NCBI GenBank assembly: GCA_046309775.1 | Contig: JBKCOM010000223.1 | Location: 26,179-90,178, forward strand | Direction of reading: 5' to 3' | Source: JAIXWP01 sp046309775 | GTDB taxonomy: Bacteria > Bacteroidota > Bacteroidia > Flavobacteriales_D > Sanyastnellaceae | Length of the DNA: 64,000 nucleotides | Part shown: positions 27,752 through 36,701 of the stretch, one piece after another | Position numbering within the stretch: the stretch's first letter is position 1 | How the letters are laid out: every line of letters begins with the position of its first letter | Notes under the pieces: generated by a model | Databases searched by the model: none | What the model was told of the DNA's origin: nothing | What the model saw: only the letters and a program-made list of their open reading frames with translations | Position numbers and translations under genes: made by a program

Positions 27752-28603
27752 ATGAGTTGGTTCAAACGCAGAAAAACAGGTATTACCACAAATAGTGTAG
27801 ATAAGAAAGAGATTCCTGAGGGTTTGTGGTATCAGTGCCCTGAGTGTAAGAATGTTGTTACAAGTGAACAGCATGCCGATCACAACTGGGTTTGTAATAA
27901 CTGTGGTCACCATGAAAAAATTGGTTCTTTAGAGTACTTCTCTATTCTGTTTGACGAAATGCAATACGAAGAAATTGCGGCCAATCTTACCTCTGGCGAC
28001 CCTCTTGAATTCGTGGACACGAAAGGTTACAAAGACCGCATCAGGTCTACTATTGCAAAGACTGGCTTGAAGGACGCGATTCGTGTTGGATTAGGAACAA
28101 TAGAAGGCGAGAAAGCCGTAGTTGCATGTATGGATTTTGCATTCATTGGTGGCTCAATGGGCTCAGTGGTAGGAGAAAAGTTCGCGATTGGAGTGACGGA
28201 AGCGATAAAGAATAAGTGTCCATTTATTTGTATTTCAAAAAGTGGCGGGGCACGTATGATGGAAGCAGGCTTTTCATTGATGCAAATGGCTAAAACCTCT
28301 GCCCGACTCACTCAGCTTGCAGATAACGGACTACCCTATGTGTCCATTCTTACCAATCCAACAACAGGAGGTGTTACTGCCTCGTTTGCTATGTTGGGAG
28401 ATATCAATATCGCCGAACCCAAGGCGCTTATTGGATTTGCCGGACCACGTGTTGTAAAAGAAACAATTGGAAAAGACCTCCCCGAAGGATTTCAAAGCTC
28501 AGAGTTTGTTTTGGAGCATGGCTTCCTAGATTATATTGTCGATCGCAATGAACTGAAGGCAAAGCTCGCTCTTTCGTTGAAGATGTTCTCACCAAAGAAC
28601 TAG
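27752..28603 (+). CDS. accD: Acetyl-CoA carboxylase carboxyltransferase subunit beta
   Basis: 283 residues, normal for AccD. The N-terminal zinc ribbon has four cysteines (CPEC and CNNC). The carboxyltransferase core shows SGGARMMEAGFSLMQMAK and NPTTGGVTASFAMLGDI. With AccA it transfers CO2 from carboxybiotin to acetyl-CoA, the first step of fatty-acid synthesis, in the cytoplasm. The LMW phosphatase gene follows after one base, so they are likely co-transcribed. Confidence 0.96.
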   Translation: MSWFKRRKTGITTNSVDKKEIPEGLWYQCPECKNVVTSEQHADHNWVCNNCGHHEKIGSLEYFSILFDEMQYEEIAANLTSGDPLEFVDTKGYKDRIRSTIAKTGLKDAIRVGLGTIEGEKAVVACMDFAFIGGSMGSVVGEKFAIGVTEAIKNKCPFICISKSGGARMMEAGFSLMQMAKTSARLTQLADNGLPYVSILTNPTTGGVTASFAMLGDINIAEPKALIGFAGPRVVKETIGKDLPEGFQSSEFVLEHGFLDYIVDRNELKAKLALSLKMFSPKN

Positions 28604-28604
28604 C

Positions 28605-29057
28605 ATGAAAATTTTAATGGTTTGCCTTGGTAATATTTGCCGCTCCCCCATGGCTCAAGGTGCTTTGGAACATTGTGCTGCAAAAAAAGGCATTGAGATA
28701 GAAGTTGACTCGGCCGGCACGAGTGGCTATCACCGCGGTGAGGCCCCAGATGATAGGGCTATTGCTTGCATGAAGTCCCACGGTATAGATATCAGTGCAC
28801 AAAAAAGTCGACAATTGAGACCTGAGGATTTTGAAGTCTTCGATCGCATTTATGCAATGGATCGAAGCAATTTGAAAGATCTGCAAGCACTTTGCACCAA
28901 TTCCAAAAATCTTTCAAAAATTGAACTTCTATTGAAGTCTGATGACGGATACCACGATGTGATAGTGCCTGATCCATATTACGGAAGCCTCAAAGATTTT
29001 GACAGAGTGTATGAAATGACAATGAAAGCCACGGAAAGAATCGTTGCCTCACTTTAA
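28605..29057 (+). CDS. Low-molecular-weight protein-tyrosine phosphatase
   Basis: 150 residues. The P-loop is CLGNICRS (nucleophile Cys7, Arg13), close to the N-terminus as in the family, and the general-acid loop DPYYG is near residue 126. It hydrolyses phosphotyrosine or arsenate in the cytoplasm. In many bacteria it pairs with a tyrosine kinase for capsule control, but no kinase is adjacent here. It starts one base after the accD stop. Confidence 0.93.
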   Translation: MKILMVCLGNICRSPMAQGALEHCAAKKGIEIEVDSAGTSGYHRGEAPDDRAIACMKSHGIDISAQKSRQLRPEDFEVFDRIYAMDRSNLKDLQALCTNSKNLSKIELLLKSDDGYHDVIVPDPYYGSLKDFDRVYEMTMKATERIVASL

Positions 29058-29118
29058 ATCTTTGCTTTCTTTTAAACCTTCATTTGGTAATGGAGTCAAA
29101 ACTTCAAAATCAAACACC

Positions 29119-29934
29119 ATGAAAAAGGCAAACATTTATTTTACTTTAGTTCTTCTGGTATTAGCAGCATCATTGAATTCTTGTCGAAAAGATAAAGAGG
29201 AAGAAGAAGAAACGAATGGATATTCAGAAGAGGCAGTAGCAGGCTACGTGGAGAAAAGCCTAAGCGAAGAAGAAGATGGGCTGACGCTGAAAAATTTGGG
29301 CTCAAATACCGGTAATTGCTCATTTGGATATCCATCATCGAGTTGTGCAACTATCACCGAAGATTCTCCAAGTTTTCCAAAAACCATCACCGTTGATTTC
29401 GGTACGGGTTGCACTGATTATTTCGGACGCTCACGAATAGGTAAAATGTTGATTCATCTAACAGACTCATTTAACCTTTCTGGAGCAATCCGAACAGTAA
29501 CATTTGAAAATTTCAGTATTAATGGTGTTGGCATTGTGGGTAGCAGAATAACTACGAATACGGGCTTAAATAGCTCAGGCCAACCAACATTTACGAGAGT
29601 TATAGATACTGATATCACAAGCAATGGCAGTACTTTCTCGAGAAATTTCACCCATCAAATGACCTGGTTAAGTGGCTACGATACTCCTGCTTGTTTTGAC
29701 AATGTATGGAGCATTAGTGGCAACGGCACAGTAGTGCGCCCTAATGGTAACACCTTGTCACGAGTGATCACAAGTCCTTTAATTGTTGATTTTTCATGTC
29801 AGCACATCAAACAGGGTACGGTTCAAATTACAACAAGCTTTGGATTATGGACATTGGACTACGGGAATGGCGCTTGTGATAATGCGGCTGCGGTAACTCG
29901 ACCGAATGGAACAATTGTTTCAATCAGTCTTTAG
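29119..29934 (+). CDS. Lipoprotein of unknown function
   Basis: 271 residues from ATG 29119, which opens a clear lipoprotein signal (MKKANIYFTLVLL..SLNSC). The frame is open back to 29044, but that would place 25 residues before the signal and overlap the phosphatase gene, so I reject it. After an acidic linker (KDKEEEEETNG) the mature part is beta-rich with four or more cysteines (CSFGYPSSSCATITED, DFGTGC, FSCQH). Relatives are common as hypothetical lipoproteins in Bacteroidota; no function can be assigned. Confidence 0.75.
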   Translation: MKKANIYFTLVLLVLAASLNSCRKDKEEEEETNGYSEEAVAGYVEKSLSEEEDGLTLKNLGSNTGNCSFGYPSSSCATITEDSPSFPKTITVDFGTGCTDYFGRSRIGKMLIHLTDSFNLSGAIRTVTFENFSINGVGIVGSRITTNTGLNSSGQPTFTRVIDTDITSNGSTFSRNFTHQMTWLSGYDTPACFDNVWSISGNGTVVRPNGNTLSRVITSPLIVDFSCQHIKQGTVQITTSFGLWTLDYGNGACDNAAAVTRPNGTIVSISL

Positions 29935-29956
29935 TTATTAAAATAAATTTACATGC

Positions 29957-29985
29957 AACCCCCAGCTTATGCTGGGGGTTTTGTA
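29957..29985 (+). terminator. Intrinsic terminator after the lipoprotein gene
   Basis: AACCCCCAGC, loop TTAT, GCTGGGGGTT followed by TTG. The hairpin lies where an over-extended start of the next gene would begin, which helps fix that start downstream. Confidence 0.88.
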
Positions 29986-30014
29986 TTTGTTATCAAAATA
30001 AGTCGCTATATTGC
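29986..30014 (+). promoter_or_regulatory. Candidate promoter of the lectin gene
   Basis: TTTG at 29986-29989, 17 bp, then TATATTGC at 30007-30014 (two changes from TAnnTTTG), 22 nt before the preferred ATG 30037. Confidence 0.35.
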
Positions 30015-30036
30015 AACTCTATCAATCTGCTCCGAC

Positions 30037-31980
30037 ATGCGTTTGAAAATTGCTGCCTCTCTACTTTTTTGCACTTTTGTGATTCAATCTATTCAATCTC
30101 AAACTTATTTCTTAAATGGAAGTGCTGAGTTTGTTGGTGGCGATTGTTATCAACTCACCCCTGACCTGGGAACGCAGAATGGTACGGTGTGGTACGGAGA
30201 GCAATTAGATCTCACCTTGCCTTTCGATATTCAATTCAGAATGAACTTCGGATCAACGGATGCCAATGGTGCCGATGGAATCTGTTTTGTTTTACATACC
30301 CAAGGTACCTCTGCTATTGGAGTGAGCGGAGGAGGAATGGGATATCTAAACTTTGGAACTTCATTAGGTATAGAATTCGACACTTGGCAGAATGGAGATT
30401 ATGCCGATCCATTTTTTGATCACATAGCGATCCAAAAAAATGGTGATATCAATCACAACGGCATCAATAATATAGTTGGACCAGTTCAAGCTGACCCTTT
30501 TAGTGAAAACATCGAAGACGGTGAGTATCACATCGTTCAAATCACTTGGGATCCCAGTACACAAATAATTCAAGTATTTTTTGATTGTGTTCTAAGATTG
30601 CAAGGCAGTGAAGATTTGATCAACGGGATCTTTAATGGTCAAAGTCAGGTATGGTGGGGTTTTACTGCTGCCACGGGCGGCGCCTCGAATATTCAAACCG
30701 TTTGCCTTCAAGAGAATATTCTCAGCGTTGGGGATAGTGTATTGATTTGTGATGGCGGCAGCACCCAGCTCAGCGTGGGAGCTTCATTAGACGGCACCTA
30801 TTCATGGACACCAACAGAGACACTTGATGATCCTACATCAGCCACACCGATCGCCAGTCCAGAGGAGACGACTACCTACACATGTGTTTACACCGATCTA
30901 TGTGGTGCAGAACAGACTGCGCAGATTGAGGTGGTGGTAGGACCGCTTGTTCTTACAATGCCCTCTTCCGTAACGAGTATTGATTGCAACACTCCAACTG
31001 TGACAATTAATCCCACGATTAATTTTACAAATAACAATTCATATGTTTGGTTAGGTCCAGGAGGAAGCGTGGTGGGTAATGGACTTTCATTAACCGCTAG
31101 TGCACCTGGAATTTATGTGCTCACCGCATCAAGCAATCAGGAATGTTTTGTTACAGAACAAATCGAAGTTGAAGGAGACTTTACTACTCTTCCAGCCAAT
31201 GCAGGTCCAAATCAAACCATCAATTGCATTCAAACTCAAATTACTCTGAATGCTGCCAATGCTGGAGCAAATGCTGCTTATGAGTGGAATAATAGCGCTT
31301 TCATTATCTCAAGTACTGCAACAGCTACGGTTTCCCAACCAGGAACGTACAATCTAATTGTAACCAATACGACGAATGGATGTACCTCGCAAGACAATGT
31401 TGTAATCGGATTGGATATTGCAGAACCAGAAGTTACTATTCCTCTCCAAGACACTCTGGATTGTTTAACGCGGGCTCTTGCTATATCTGGGTTGGAAATT
31501 ACTAATGTGAACAATTATGAGCTGGAATGGTCCACAGAATTGGGATCATTTGTTAGCGGGGTAAACTCCAATAACCCTATTGTCAATCAACCAGGACTCT
31601 ACTTCGTCACTGTCACTTCGTTGGATAATGGCTGTGAAGGTGTGGGGGAAGTAATCGTTGCTGCCAATCAGTATTTTTATGTGAATCTCAATGATCTAAG
31701 ATTTCCCAATATCATCACCCCTAACGGAGATGCTATGAACAACACTTGGCGCCCCTTCCTTGCTTCCAATTCAAACCTTCCGATTCTACAATTATTTGAC
31801 GCCTATAATCTTCGAATTTATAATCGTTGGGGTGCATTGGTTGAAGAAATTGACCGTCCAAATGTTTGGTCACCCAAAGACATTGGAGATGGCGTTTACT
31901 ATTACTTGCTTGACTATAGCATCACATGCGGAGAAAAGCGCGAAGACTCAATCAAAGGTGATATTGAATTGATTCGATAA
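30037..31980 (+). CDS. T9SS-exported L-type lectin-domain protein with type B sorting domain
   Basis: 647 residues from ATG 30037, which begins a proper signal peptide (MRLKIAASLLFCTF..). The next 230 residues form an L-type (legume) lectin domain: FRMNFGSTDANGADGICFVLH, LGIEFDTWQNGDYADPFFDHIAI and WWGFTAATGG. Ig-like repeats follow, and a CHU_C domain (FPNIITPNGDAMNN, LRIYNRWGALV, GVYYYLLDY, GDIELIR) ends it. Lectin plus type B sorting predicts a surface glycan-binding adhesin. An upstream in-frame ATG at 29953 lies inside the preceding terminator and is rejected. The last 33 bp overlap the 3' end of ung on the other strand. Confidence 0.9.
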   Translation: MRLKIAASLLFCTFVIQSIQSQTYFLNGSAEFVGGDCYQLTPDLGTQNGTVWYGEQLDLTLPFDIQFRMNFGSTDANGADGICFVLHTQGTSAIGVSGGGMGYLNFGTSLGIEFDTWQNGDYADPFFDHIAIQKNGDINHNGINNIVGPVQADPFSENIEDGEYHIVQITWDPSTQIIQVFFDCVLRLQGSEDLINGIFNGQSQVWWGFTAATGGASNIQTVCLQENILSVGDSVLICDGGSTQLSVGASLDGTYSWTPTETLDDPTSATPIASPEETTTYTCVYTDLCGAEQTAQIEVVVGPLVLTMPSSVTSIDCNTPTVTINPTINFTNNNSYVWLGPGGSVVGNGLSLTASAPGIYVLTASSNQECFVTEQIEVEGDFTTLPANAGPNQTINCIQTQITLNAANAGANAAYEWNNSAFIISSTATATVSQPGTYNLIVTNTTNGCTSQDNVVIGLDIAEPEVTIPLQDTLDCLTRALAISGLEITNVNNYELEWSTELGSFVSGVNSNNPIVNQPGLYFVTVTSLDNGCEGVGEVIVAANQYFYVNLNDLRFPNIITPNGDAMNNTWRPFLASNSNLPILQLFDAYNLRIYNRWGALVEEIDRPNVWSPKDIGDGVYYYLLDYSITCGEKREDSIKGDIELIR

Positions 31981-32649
31981 TTTCCAGTTAATGGGTGTCT
32001 TCTGTTTTTCGATGAGAAAATCATTGGTTTTTAAAAAATGATTATTCCCAAAAAAGCCCTTATGTGCCGATAAAGGTGAAGGGTGATGGCCAGTTAAAAC
32101 GAGATGTTTCTCGGCTGGAATCAGGTCCTTTTTTTTAGAAGCAAAAGTTCCCCATAAAATAAAAACAAGATGTTCATTATCGTTGGCAAGTGCCTTCACG
32201 AGAGCGTCTGTTATACGTTCCCAGCCAATACCTTGATGAGAATTCGCACTTGCTTCGCGAACGGTTAATGTTGAATTGAGCAATAAAACACCTTGTTTAA
32301 GCCAAGGTGTGAGATCTCCAGAAGATGGAATCTCAAATCCATATTCATTTTTTATTTCTTTGAAAATATTTAGTAATGACGGAGGGATTTTCATTCCACT
32401 ATTCACTGAAAAAGCCAGTCCGTTGGCTTGATTTGGACCGTGGTAGGGATCCTGTCCAAGTATAACTACTTTTACTTGAGAAGGAGAAATCTCATTGAGG
32501 GCAAAAAAAACTCTTTCCAATGGCGGATAGCAAACGTTGGAATTGTACTCCTCCTCTATTGACTGGAAAAAGGTTTCCAAGTCAAATCCTTCAAGATATG
32601 GCTTGATAATTTCAAACCACTGTTCAGGAATAGAAAGCTTTTTAATCAT
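31948..32649 (-). CDS. ung: Uracil-DNA glycosylase
   Basis: 233 residues. The catalytic water-activating motif GQDPYHG and the DNA-minor-groove motif HPSPLSAHKGFFG are intact, as is LLNSTLTVREASANSHQGIGWE. It removes uracil from DNA to start base-excision repair. The last nine residues (SNQFNITFD) extend beyond the usual end INWKL and are encoded opposite the lectin gene's end, a 33-bp convergent overlap. ATG 32649 lies just downstream of the terminator of the protease gene. Confidence 0.95.
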   Translation of the reverse strand: MIKKLSIPEQWFEIIKPYLEGFDLETFFQSIEEEYNSNVCYPPLERVFFALNEISPSQVKVVILGQDPYHGPNQANGLAFSVNSGMKIPPSLLNIFKEIKNEYGFEIPSSGDLTPWLKQGVLLLNSTLTVREASANSHQGIGWERITDALVKALANDNEHLVFILWGTFASKKKDLIPAEKHLVLTGHHPSPLSAHKGFFGNNHFLKTNDFLIEKQKTPINWKLSNQFNITFD

Positions 32650-32650
32650 A

Positions 32651-32676
32651 CAAAAACGCCCCGCAAATGCGAGGCG
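32651..32676 (-). terminator. Intrinsic terminator of the protease gene
   Basis: On the minus strand CGCCTCGC pairs with GCGGGGCG (one G-T wobble) around ATTT, followed by TTTTTG. On the plus strand the same position is a mismatch, so it favours minus-strand transcripts. It ends two bases before the ung start codon. Confidence 0.75.
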
Positions 32677-32701
32677 TAAATGTATATTGAATTAAATGAT
32701 C

Positions 32702-34378
32702 TTATCTGTTTACAGTAAACTTCTTAGTCACAAAATTGCCATCATTGGCAATGAAGGAAATAAAATAAACACCAGTATTCAGGTTTTGAACAGACACGTT
32801 TTGTTGTGTATTATTAATTGAGAATGAATCTACGACACGACCTGCGGCGTCAAAGATCCTCACTTCTTTAATCAAGTCAAACTTAGCGCTTGAAATGGTT
32901 ATCATGTCGGTAGCAACAGAAGGATAAATTGTAACATCTTCGAATGCGATTTCTTGAACAGAGGTCGATGTTTGCGGAGTACAAGGCTGACTAAGCGTTG
33001 TGTTAGGTGTAGCTCCGTTTATTGCTGTAAGTCCAGTACCAGCAGCATCCAACCAATCCACTAAATCCTCATTACTTGGATTGGGATTACCGTAGAAATG
33101 GCGCTCCATTTTTCCGTAGTAGTCGGAGGCAGTCTGAGCAGTGCAAAAGCTTTCACCGCCAGTTAATGTTCCAATAATTCTCTTATCCTTATTGAACAAT
33201 GGCGATCCACTAGAGCCGGGTTCTGTAACTCCCCAATTTGTTTCTGTTGCAGTCCAAACTACTCTCCAGTGATTGCCGGGGGCAACCCAGTTGCCATTTA
33301 CAACTGTTGAAGCGGCAGAAATCTTTTTAACATCGCCATTTGGGTGGTGAATGCAGATAGCGCGGATATTCCCGCTAATAATTCCGGGAGCAGCGGTGGT
33401 TACATCCCAGCCTGCGTAGAATGGATTCCAACTGGCAGGGATGGTATCATCCATTTCAACGAGTGCAAAATCGCTTCCCTGAAGGCCGCCATTATCGTTG
33501 CTATCAGCTCTTAGAATTAGTCCTACCTTTTGTTGGCTAGAAGGACCTGTTCCTGTGCCGCAATTTGGTTTTTGAAAATTAAAACGAACAGTTGAAACGA
33601 GAAGGTTCGCGTTAGAGCTTTCTTCTGTGCAGTGCATTGCAGTGAGGATATAATTTTTACAATCATAAGAAGTATTATTCACTAATGAGCCTGTGCAGCT
33701 GCCTACTCCGCTACCTGTAACAAGGCTCAGCCTTACGACTGATTGCCTTTGATTCACCCAATCCGCACCTTCTGGGCAATTGACGTCTACTTGGCAGGCT
33801 TCGCTTCCGCCACGACTTTCTTGGCGTGGGTCTTGGATAAATCTATAATAATGGATTACTCCGTTGATTCCCAAATGTGGTGAACCTACTACCCCTGCAG
33901 GTTGAACGTATTCGAAAATCGCTTCGTCGCCATATGCATCGAATGAGCGATATAGTCCCGAGGGTTGGTTTTCTGTGAAGTCAAATGGGCCTTCGAACCA
34001 GCTCTTATCTGCTGAGTAGATATAATAGAATGACCCTTCGGGCAAATAGAAATCGTCAAAAAGCAATGCCATCGCCTGTGCTCCTTGACTTTTAAATTTT
34101 AATTGCCAAATCATATTGCCATCCACGTCTGTCCTCCAGTTTCCATGAGTTTCGGCATCGATATTCACATCGTGTATAGCGCCATACATAGACATTTGGC
34201 CCTTTTTGTCTTTCTCCTCGGCCTTCTCAATTAATTTTTGAATGTCGAGATTCGGCAAATCAAATTTATTTAGCGCAAGCAACTCATTATCATGCATGTC
34301 ATAACCATATGGTCTTGATTGAGCACTTACTTCGAAAAGAACAATAACAGAAACAAGTGCAAGTAGAAATTTTTTCAT
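32702..34378 (-). CDS. T9SS-exported lysyl-endopeptidase-like serine protease
   Basis: 558 residues. Signal peptide, a propeptide-like region of about 170 residues, then a trypsin-fold protease resembling Lys-C: His in ILTAMHC, Asp in DFALVEMDD, Ser in EPGSSGSPLF. Cysteines flank the catalytic His, as in Achromobacter protease I. The C-terminus (VTIYPSVATDMITISS .. GVYFISFIANDGNFVTKKFTVNR) is a type A T9SS domain. It is likely secreted to degrade extracellular protein. Single gene with its own terminator. Confidence 0.9.
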   Translation of the reverse strand: MKKFLLALVSVIVLFEVSAQSRPYGYDMHDNELLALNKFDLPNLDIQKLIEKAEEKDKKGQMSMYGAIHDVNIDAETHGNWRTDVDGNMIWQLKFKSQGAQAMALLFDDFYLPEGSFYYIYSADKSWFEGPFDFTENQPSGLYRSFDAYGDEAIFEYVQPAGVVGSPHLGINGVIHYYRFIQDPRQESRGGSEACQVDVNCPEGADWVNQRQSVVRLSLVTGSGVGSCTGSLVNNTSYDCKNYILTAMHCTEESSNANLLVSTVRFNFQKPNCGTGTGPSSQQKVGLILRADSNDNGGLQGSDFALVEMDDTIPASWNPFYAGWDVTTAAPGIISGNIRAICIHHPNGDVKKISAASTVVNGNWVAPGNHWRVVWTATETNWGVTEPGSSGSPLFNKDKRIIGTLTGGESFCTAQTASDYYGKMERHFYGNPNPSNEDLVDWLDAAGTGLTAINGATPNTTLSQPCTPQTSTSVQEIAFEDVTIYPSVATDMITISSAKFDLIKEVRIFDAAGRVVDSFSINNTQQNVSVQNLNTGVYFISFIANDGNFVTKKFTVNR

Positions 34379-34478
34379 TCTTGTAAAATGTGGTTTTTAT
34401 ACAGGTTTATCTTGTGTAAAATTAATGAATATGATTGATTCAATCTTAACAATTTTTACCCTACACATTAAGTCCTAT

Positions 34479-34486
34479 TACCTTTG
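34479..34486 (+). promoter_or_regulatory. -7 box TACCTTTG directly before the Sua5 start codon
   Basis: Perfect TAnnTTTG; five bases (CGCTC) separate it from the GTG start. Predicts a leaderless or almost leaderless transcript. Confidence 0.5.
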
Positions 34487-34491
34487 CGCTC

Positions 34492-35427
34492 GTGGAACAA
34501 TCGGGAACAGATATTACAAAGGCTTCAGAGCTCCTGAAGGAGGGCAAAATAGTGGGCATTCCAACGGAGACTGTTTATGGCCTTGCTGCGGATGCCCTGA
34601 ATGCGGCCGCAGTCGTTTCGATTTTCGAGGCCAAACAACGCCCATCTTTTGATCCGCTCATTGTGCATATCGGCGCGGTTTCTCAGTTAAAACAACTCGT
34701 TGGCGATGTTTCACCGCTGCAGCAAAAGCTCATTGATAAATTTTGGCCAGGACCGTTGACCATCATTTTTGATAAAAATGAAATTATCCCCGATATCGTT
34801 ACCTCGGGCTTGAAAACGGTTGGTATTCGAATGCCACAACATCCAATTACATTAAAATTGTTGCGCGATTTTGATTTATGTCTTGCCGCTCCCAGCGCCA
34901 ATCCTTTTGGCTATATCTCCCCCACTTCGGCAGATCACGTGATCAAACAGCTTGGTGATAAGGTGGAATATGTATTGGACGGGGGACCTTCCGAAATTGG
35001 TTTGGAATCTACTATTGTGCGTTGTGACAACCACCAAATAACTGTTTTGAGACTTGGCGGACTGAGCATTGATGCACTTAGTGATTTCGGAGTTCCTGTA
35101 GTTGTGAGTGACCATAGCAGCAGTTCGCCGCAAGCTCCGGGCATGCTTACCAATCATTACTCTCCAAGAAAGAAAACCTCGTATCTTCATAGTGCGAGCG
35201 AGATCGCTGAAAATACCGCTGTTCTTTATTTTTCAAAAGAATCTCAGCGAGCCGTAGATAGAACATTAAGTAAATCGGGGGATTTGAGAGAAGCGGCTAG
35301 AAATCTATTCAAATATTTGAGAGAGTTAGATGAATTGGAAATCACAGAGATTTTCGTCGAAAAAGCTCCAGATAATGGATTAGGAAAGGCTATCAATGAT
35401 CGCCTCAAACGTGCTACGGCATCTTAA
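34492..35427 (+). CDS. L-threonylcarbamoyladenylate synthase (Sua5/YrdC type)
   Basis: 311 residues: an N-terminal YrdC domain (GKIVGIPTETVYGLAADAL, KQRPSFDPLIVHI, PSANPFGYISPTSADHV, ESTIVRCD) plus the C-terminal Sua5 domain. It makes threonylcarbamoyl-AMP for the t6A modification of tRNAs that read ANN codons, in the cytoplasm. The GTG at 34492 is the only plausible start: the conserved domain begins about ten residues later and no ATG, GTG or TTG lies between. Its stop overlaps the stop of the convergent NDH-2 gene (shared TTAA). Confidence 0.92.
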   Translation: MEQSGTDITKASELLKEGKIVGIPTETVYGLAADALNAAAVVSIFEAKQRPSFDPLIVHIGAVSQLKQLVGDVSPLQQKLIDKFWPGPLTIIFDKNEIIPDIVTSGLKTVGIRMPQHPITLKLLRDFDLCLAAPSANPFGYISPTSADHVIKQLGDKVEYVLDGGPSEIGLESTIVRCDNHQITVLRLGGLSIDALSDFGVPVVVSDHSSSSPQAPGMLTNHYSPRKKTSYLHSASEIAENTAVLYFSKESQRAVDRTLSKSGDLREAARNLFKYLRELDELEITEIFVEKAPDNGLGKAINDRLKRATAS

Positions 35428-36695
35428 ACTCCCCGTTTGAAAGGACGAATTATTAATCGTAAATCACGAGCGTGACGCAAATAATTCTGCGCCCAATTGA
35501 TCATGACAACGATTTTATTCCTGAAGCCAACCAATTGATAGACGTGCACGAACAGCCACGCAACCCAAGCAATCCATCCACTCAGTTTTAGGTTTTTCAT
35601 TTCAGTGACTGCTTTGTTTCGGCCAATAGTGGCCATTGAACCAAGGTCTTTGTACCTGAAAGGAATCATTGGATTTCCTGTTGCTAGTCGTTTGAGATTT
35701 TTTGCTAGAAGTTGACCTTGCTGCATTGCAGGCTGAGCCACCATGGGGTGACCGAGCGGATAGTCTGGGCTTATCATGATTGCCGCGTCACCAATCGCAA
35801 ATATGCCTTCGTATCCAATGATTTGGTTGAACTCGTTAACAGAAATTCTTCCTCCTTTGATAGCTTCCGAGCTAATTCCGGATGGCACAACACCTTTGAC
35901 GCCTGCCGCCCAAATGAGCATCGCCCCTGACAATTTCCGGCCATCACTTGTGGTCGCATTGAAACCATCATAATCAGTGACCCTAGTTTCCAACCACACA
36001 TCTACTCCCATGTTTTCGAGCGCCTCCTTAGCCTTAATGCTACTCTTTTCTGACATGGATTTTATTAGCCTGTCATTTGCTTCAATGAGATGAACGTCCA
36101 TTGCTCGAACGTCCAAATCGGGATAGTCTTTTGGAAGTATATCTCTTCTCAACTCAGCAATCGCACCTGCAAGTTCGACTCCCGTTGGGCCTCCTCCAAC
36201 AATGATTACGCTCATTAGCGCTTCTCTTTCATTGATATCATCACTGAGAATCGCCTTTTCAAAATTTTGCAACAACAAACTCCGAATGTCTAAAGCTTCC
36301 GAAACAGACTTCATTGGCATGGCTCTATCTTCTATGCTTTTGAGTCCGAAGTAATTTGAAGTAGCGCCTGTTGCAATCACTAAATAATCATAAGTTAACT
36401 CACCTATCGTGGTATTTACGACCTTTTTGCTCGCATCAACACTCAATACTTCGGTCATGCGAAAAAAGAGATTATCATAACCTGAGAATATTTTTCTGAA
36501 GGGATAGGCAATACTTCCCGGATCCAAGCCCGCTGTTGCTACTTGATAGAACAATGGCTGAAAGGCATGGTAGTTTTGCTTGTCGAGCATCACTACTTGA
36601 AAGTCACTGTTGCGCAATCCTTTGGCCAATTGCAGCCCGCCAAAGCCACCACCAATTATTACTACTCTCTTCTTTGACGTTGCTGGGATATTCAT
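35424..36695 (-). CDS. ndh: Type II NADH dehydrogenase (NDH-2)
   Basis: 423 residues. FAD-binding GGGFGGLQLAKGL starts the protein and the NADH-binding Rossmann motif VGGGPTGVELAGAIAEL lies near residue 170; IWAAGVKG, GIFAIGDAA and HPMVAQPAMQQGQLLAKNL are family landmarks. It passes electrons from NADH to menaquinone at the inner face of the cytoplasmic membrane without pumping. The C-terminal hydrophobic stretch (LSGWIAWVAWLFVHVYQLVGF) probably binds the membrane. The 723-residue lipoprotein gene ends 6 bp upstream. Confidence 0.93.
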   Translation of the reverse strand: MNIPATSKKRVVIIGGGFGGLQLAKGLRNSDFQVVMLDKQNYHAFQPLFYQVATAGLDPGSIAYPFRKIFSGYDNLFFRMTEVLSVDASKKVVNTTIGELTYDYLVIATGATSNYFGLKSIEDRAMPMKSVSEALDIRSLLLQNFEKAILSDDINEREALMSVIIVGGGPTGVELAGAIAELRRDILPKDYPDLDVRAMDVHLIEANDRLIKSMSEKSSIKAKEALENMGVDVWLETRVTDYDGFNATTSDGRKLSGAMLIWAAGVKGVVPSGISSEAIKGGRISVNEFNQIIGYEGIFAIGDAAIMISPDYPLGHPMVAQPAMQQGQLLAKNLKRLATGNPMIPFRYKDLGSMATIGRNKAVTEMKNLKLSGWIAWVAWLFVHVYQLVGFRNKIVVMINWAQNYLRHARDLRLIIRPFKRGV

Positions 36696-36701
36696 GATTG
36701 A

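Noticed and set aside
29044..29118. Earlier start for the 29119 lipoprotein
   Set aside because: It overlaps the phosphatase gene and precedes a typical lipoprotein signal that starts at 29119.
29953..30036. Earlier ATG for the lectin gene
   Set aside because: It lies in the stem region of the preceding terminator and would put 28 residues before a good signal peptide.
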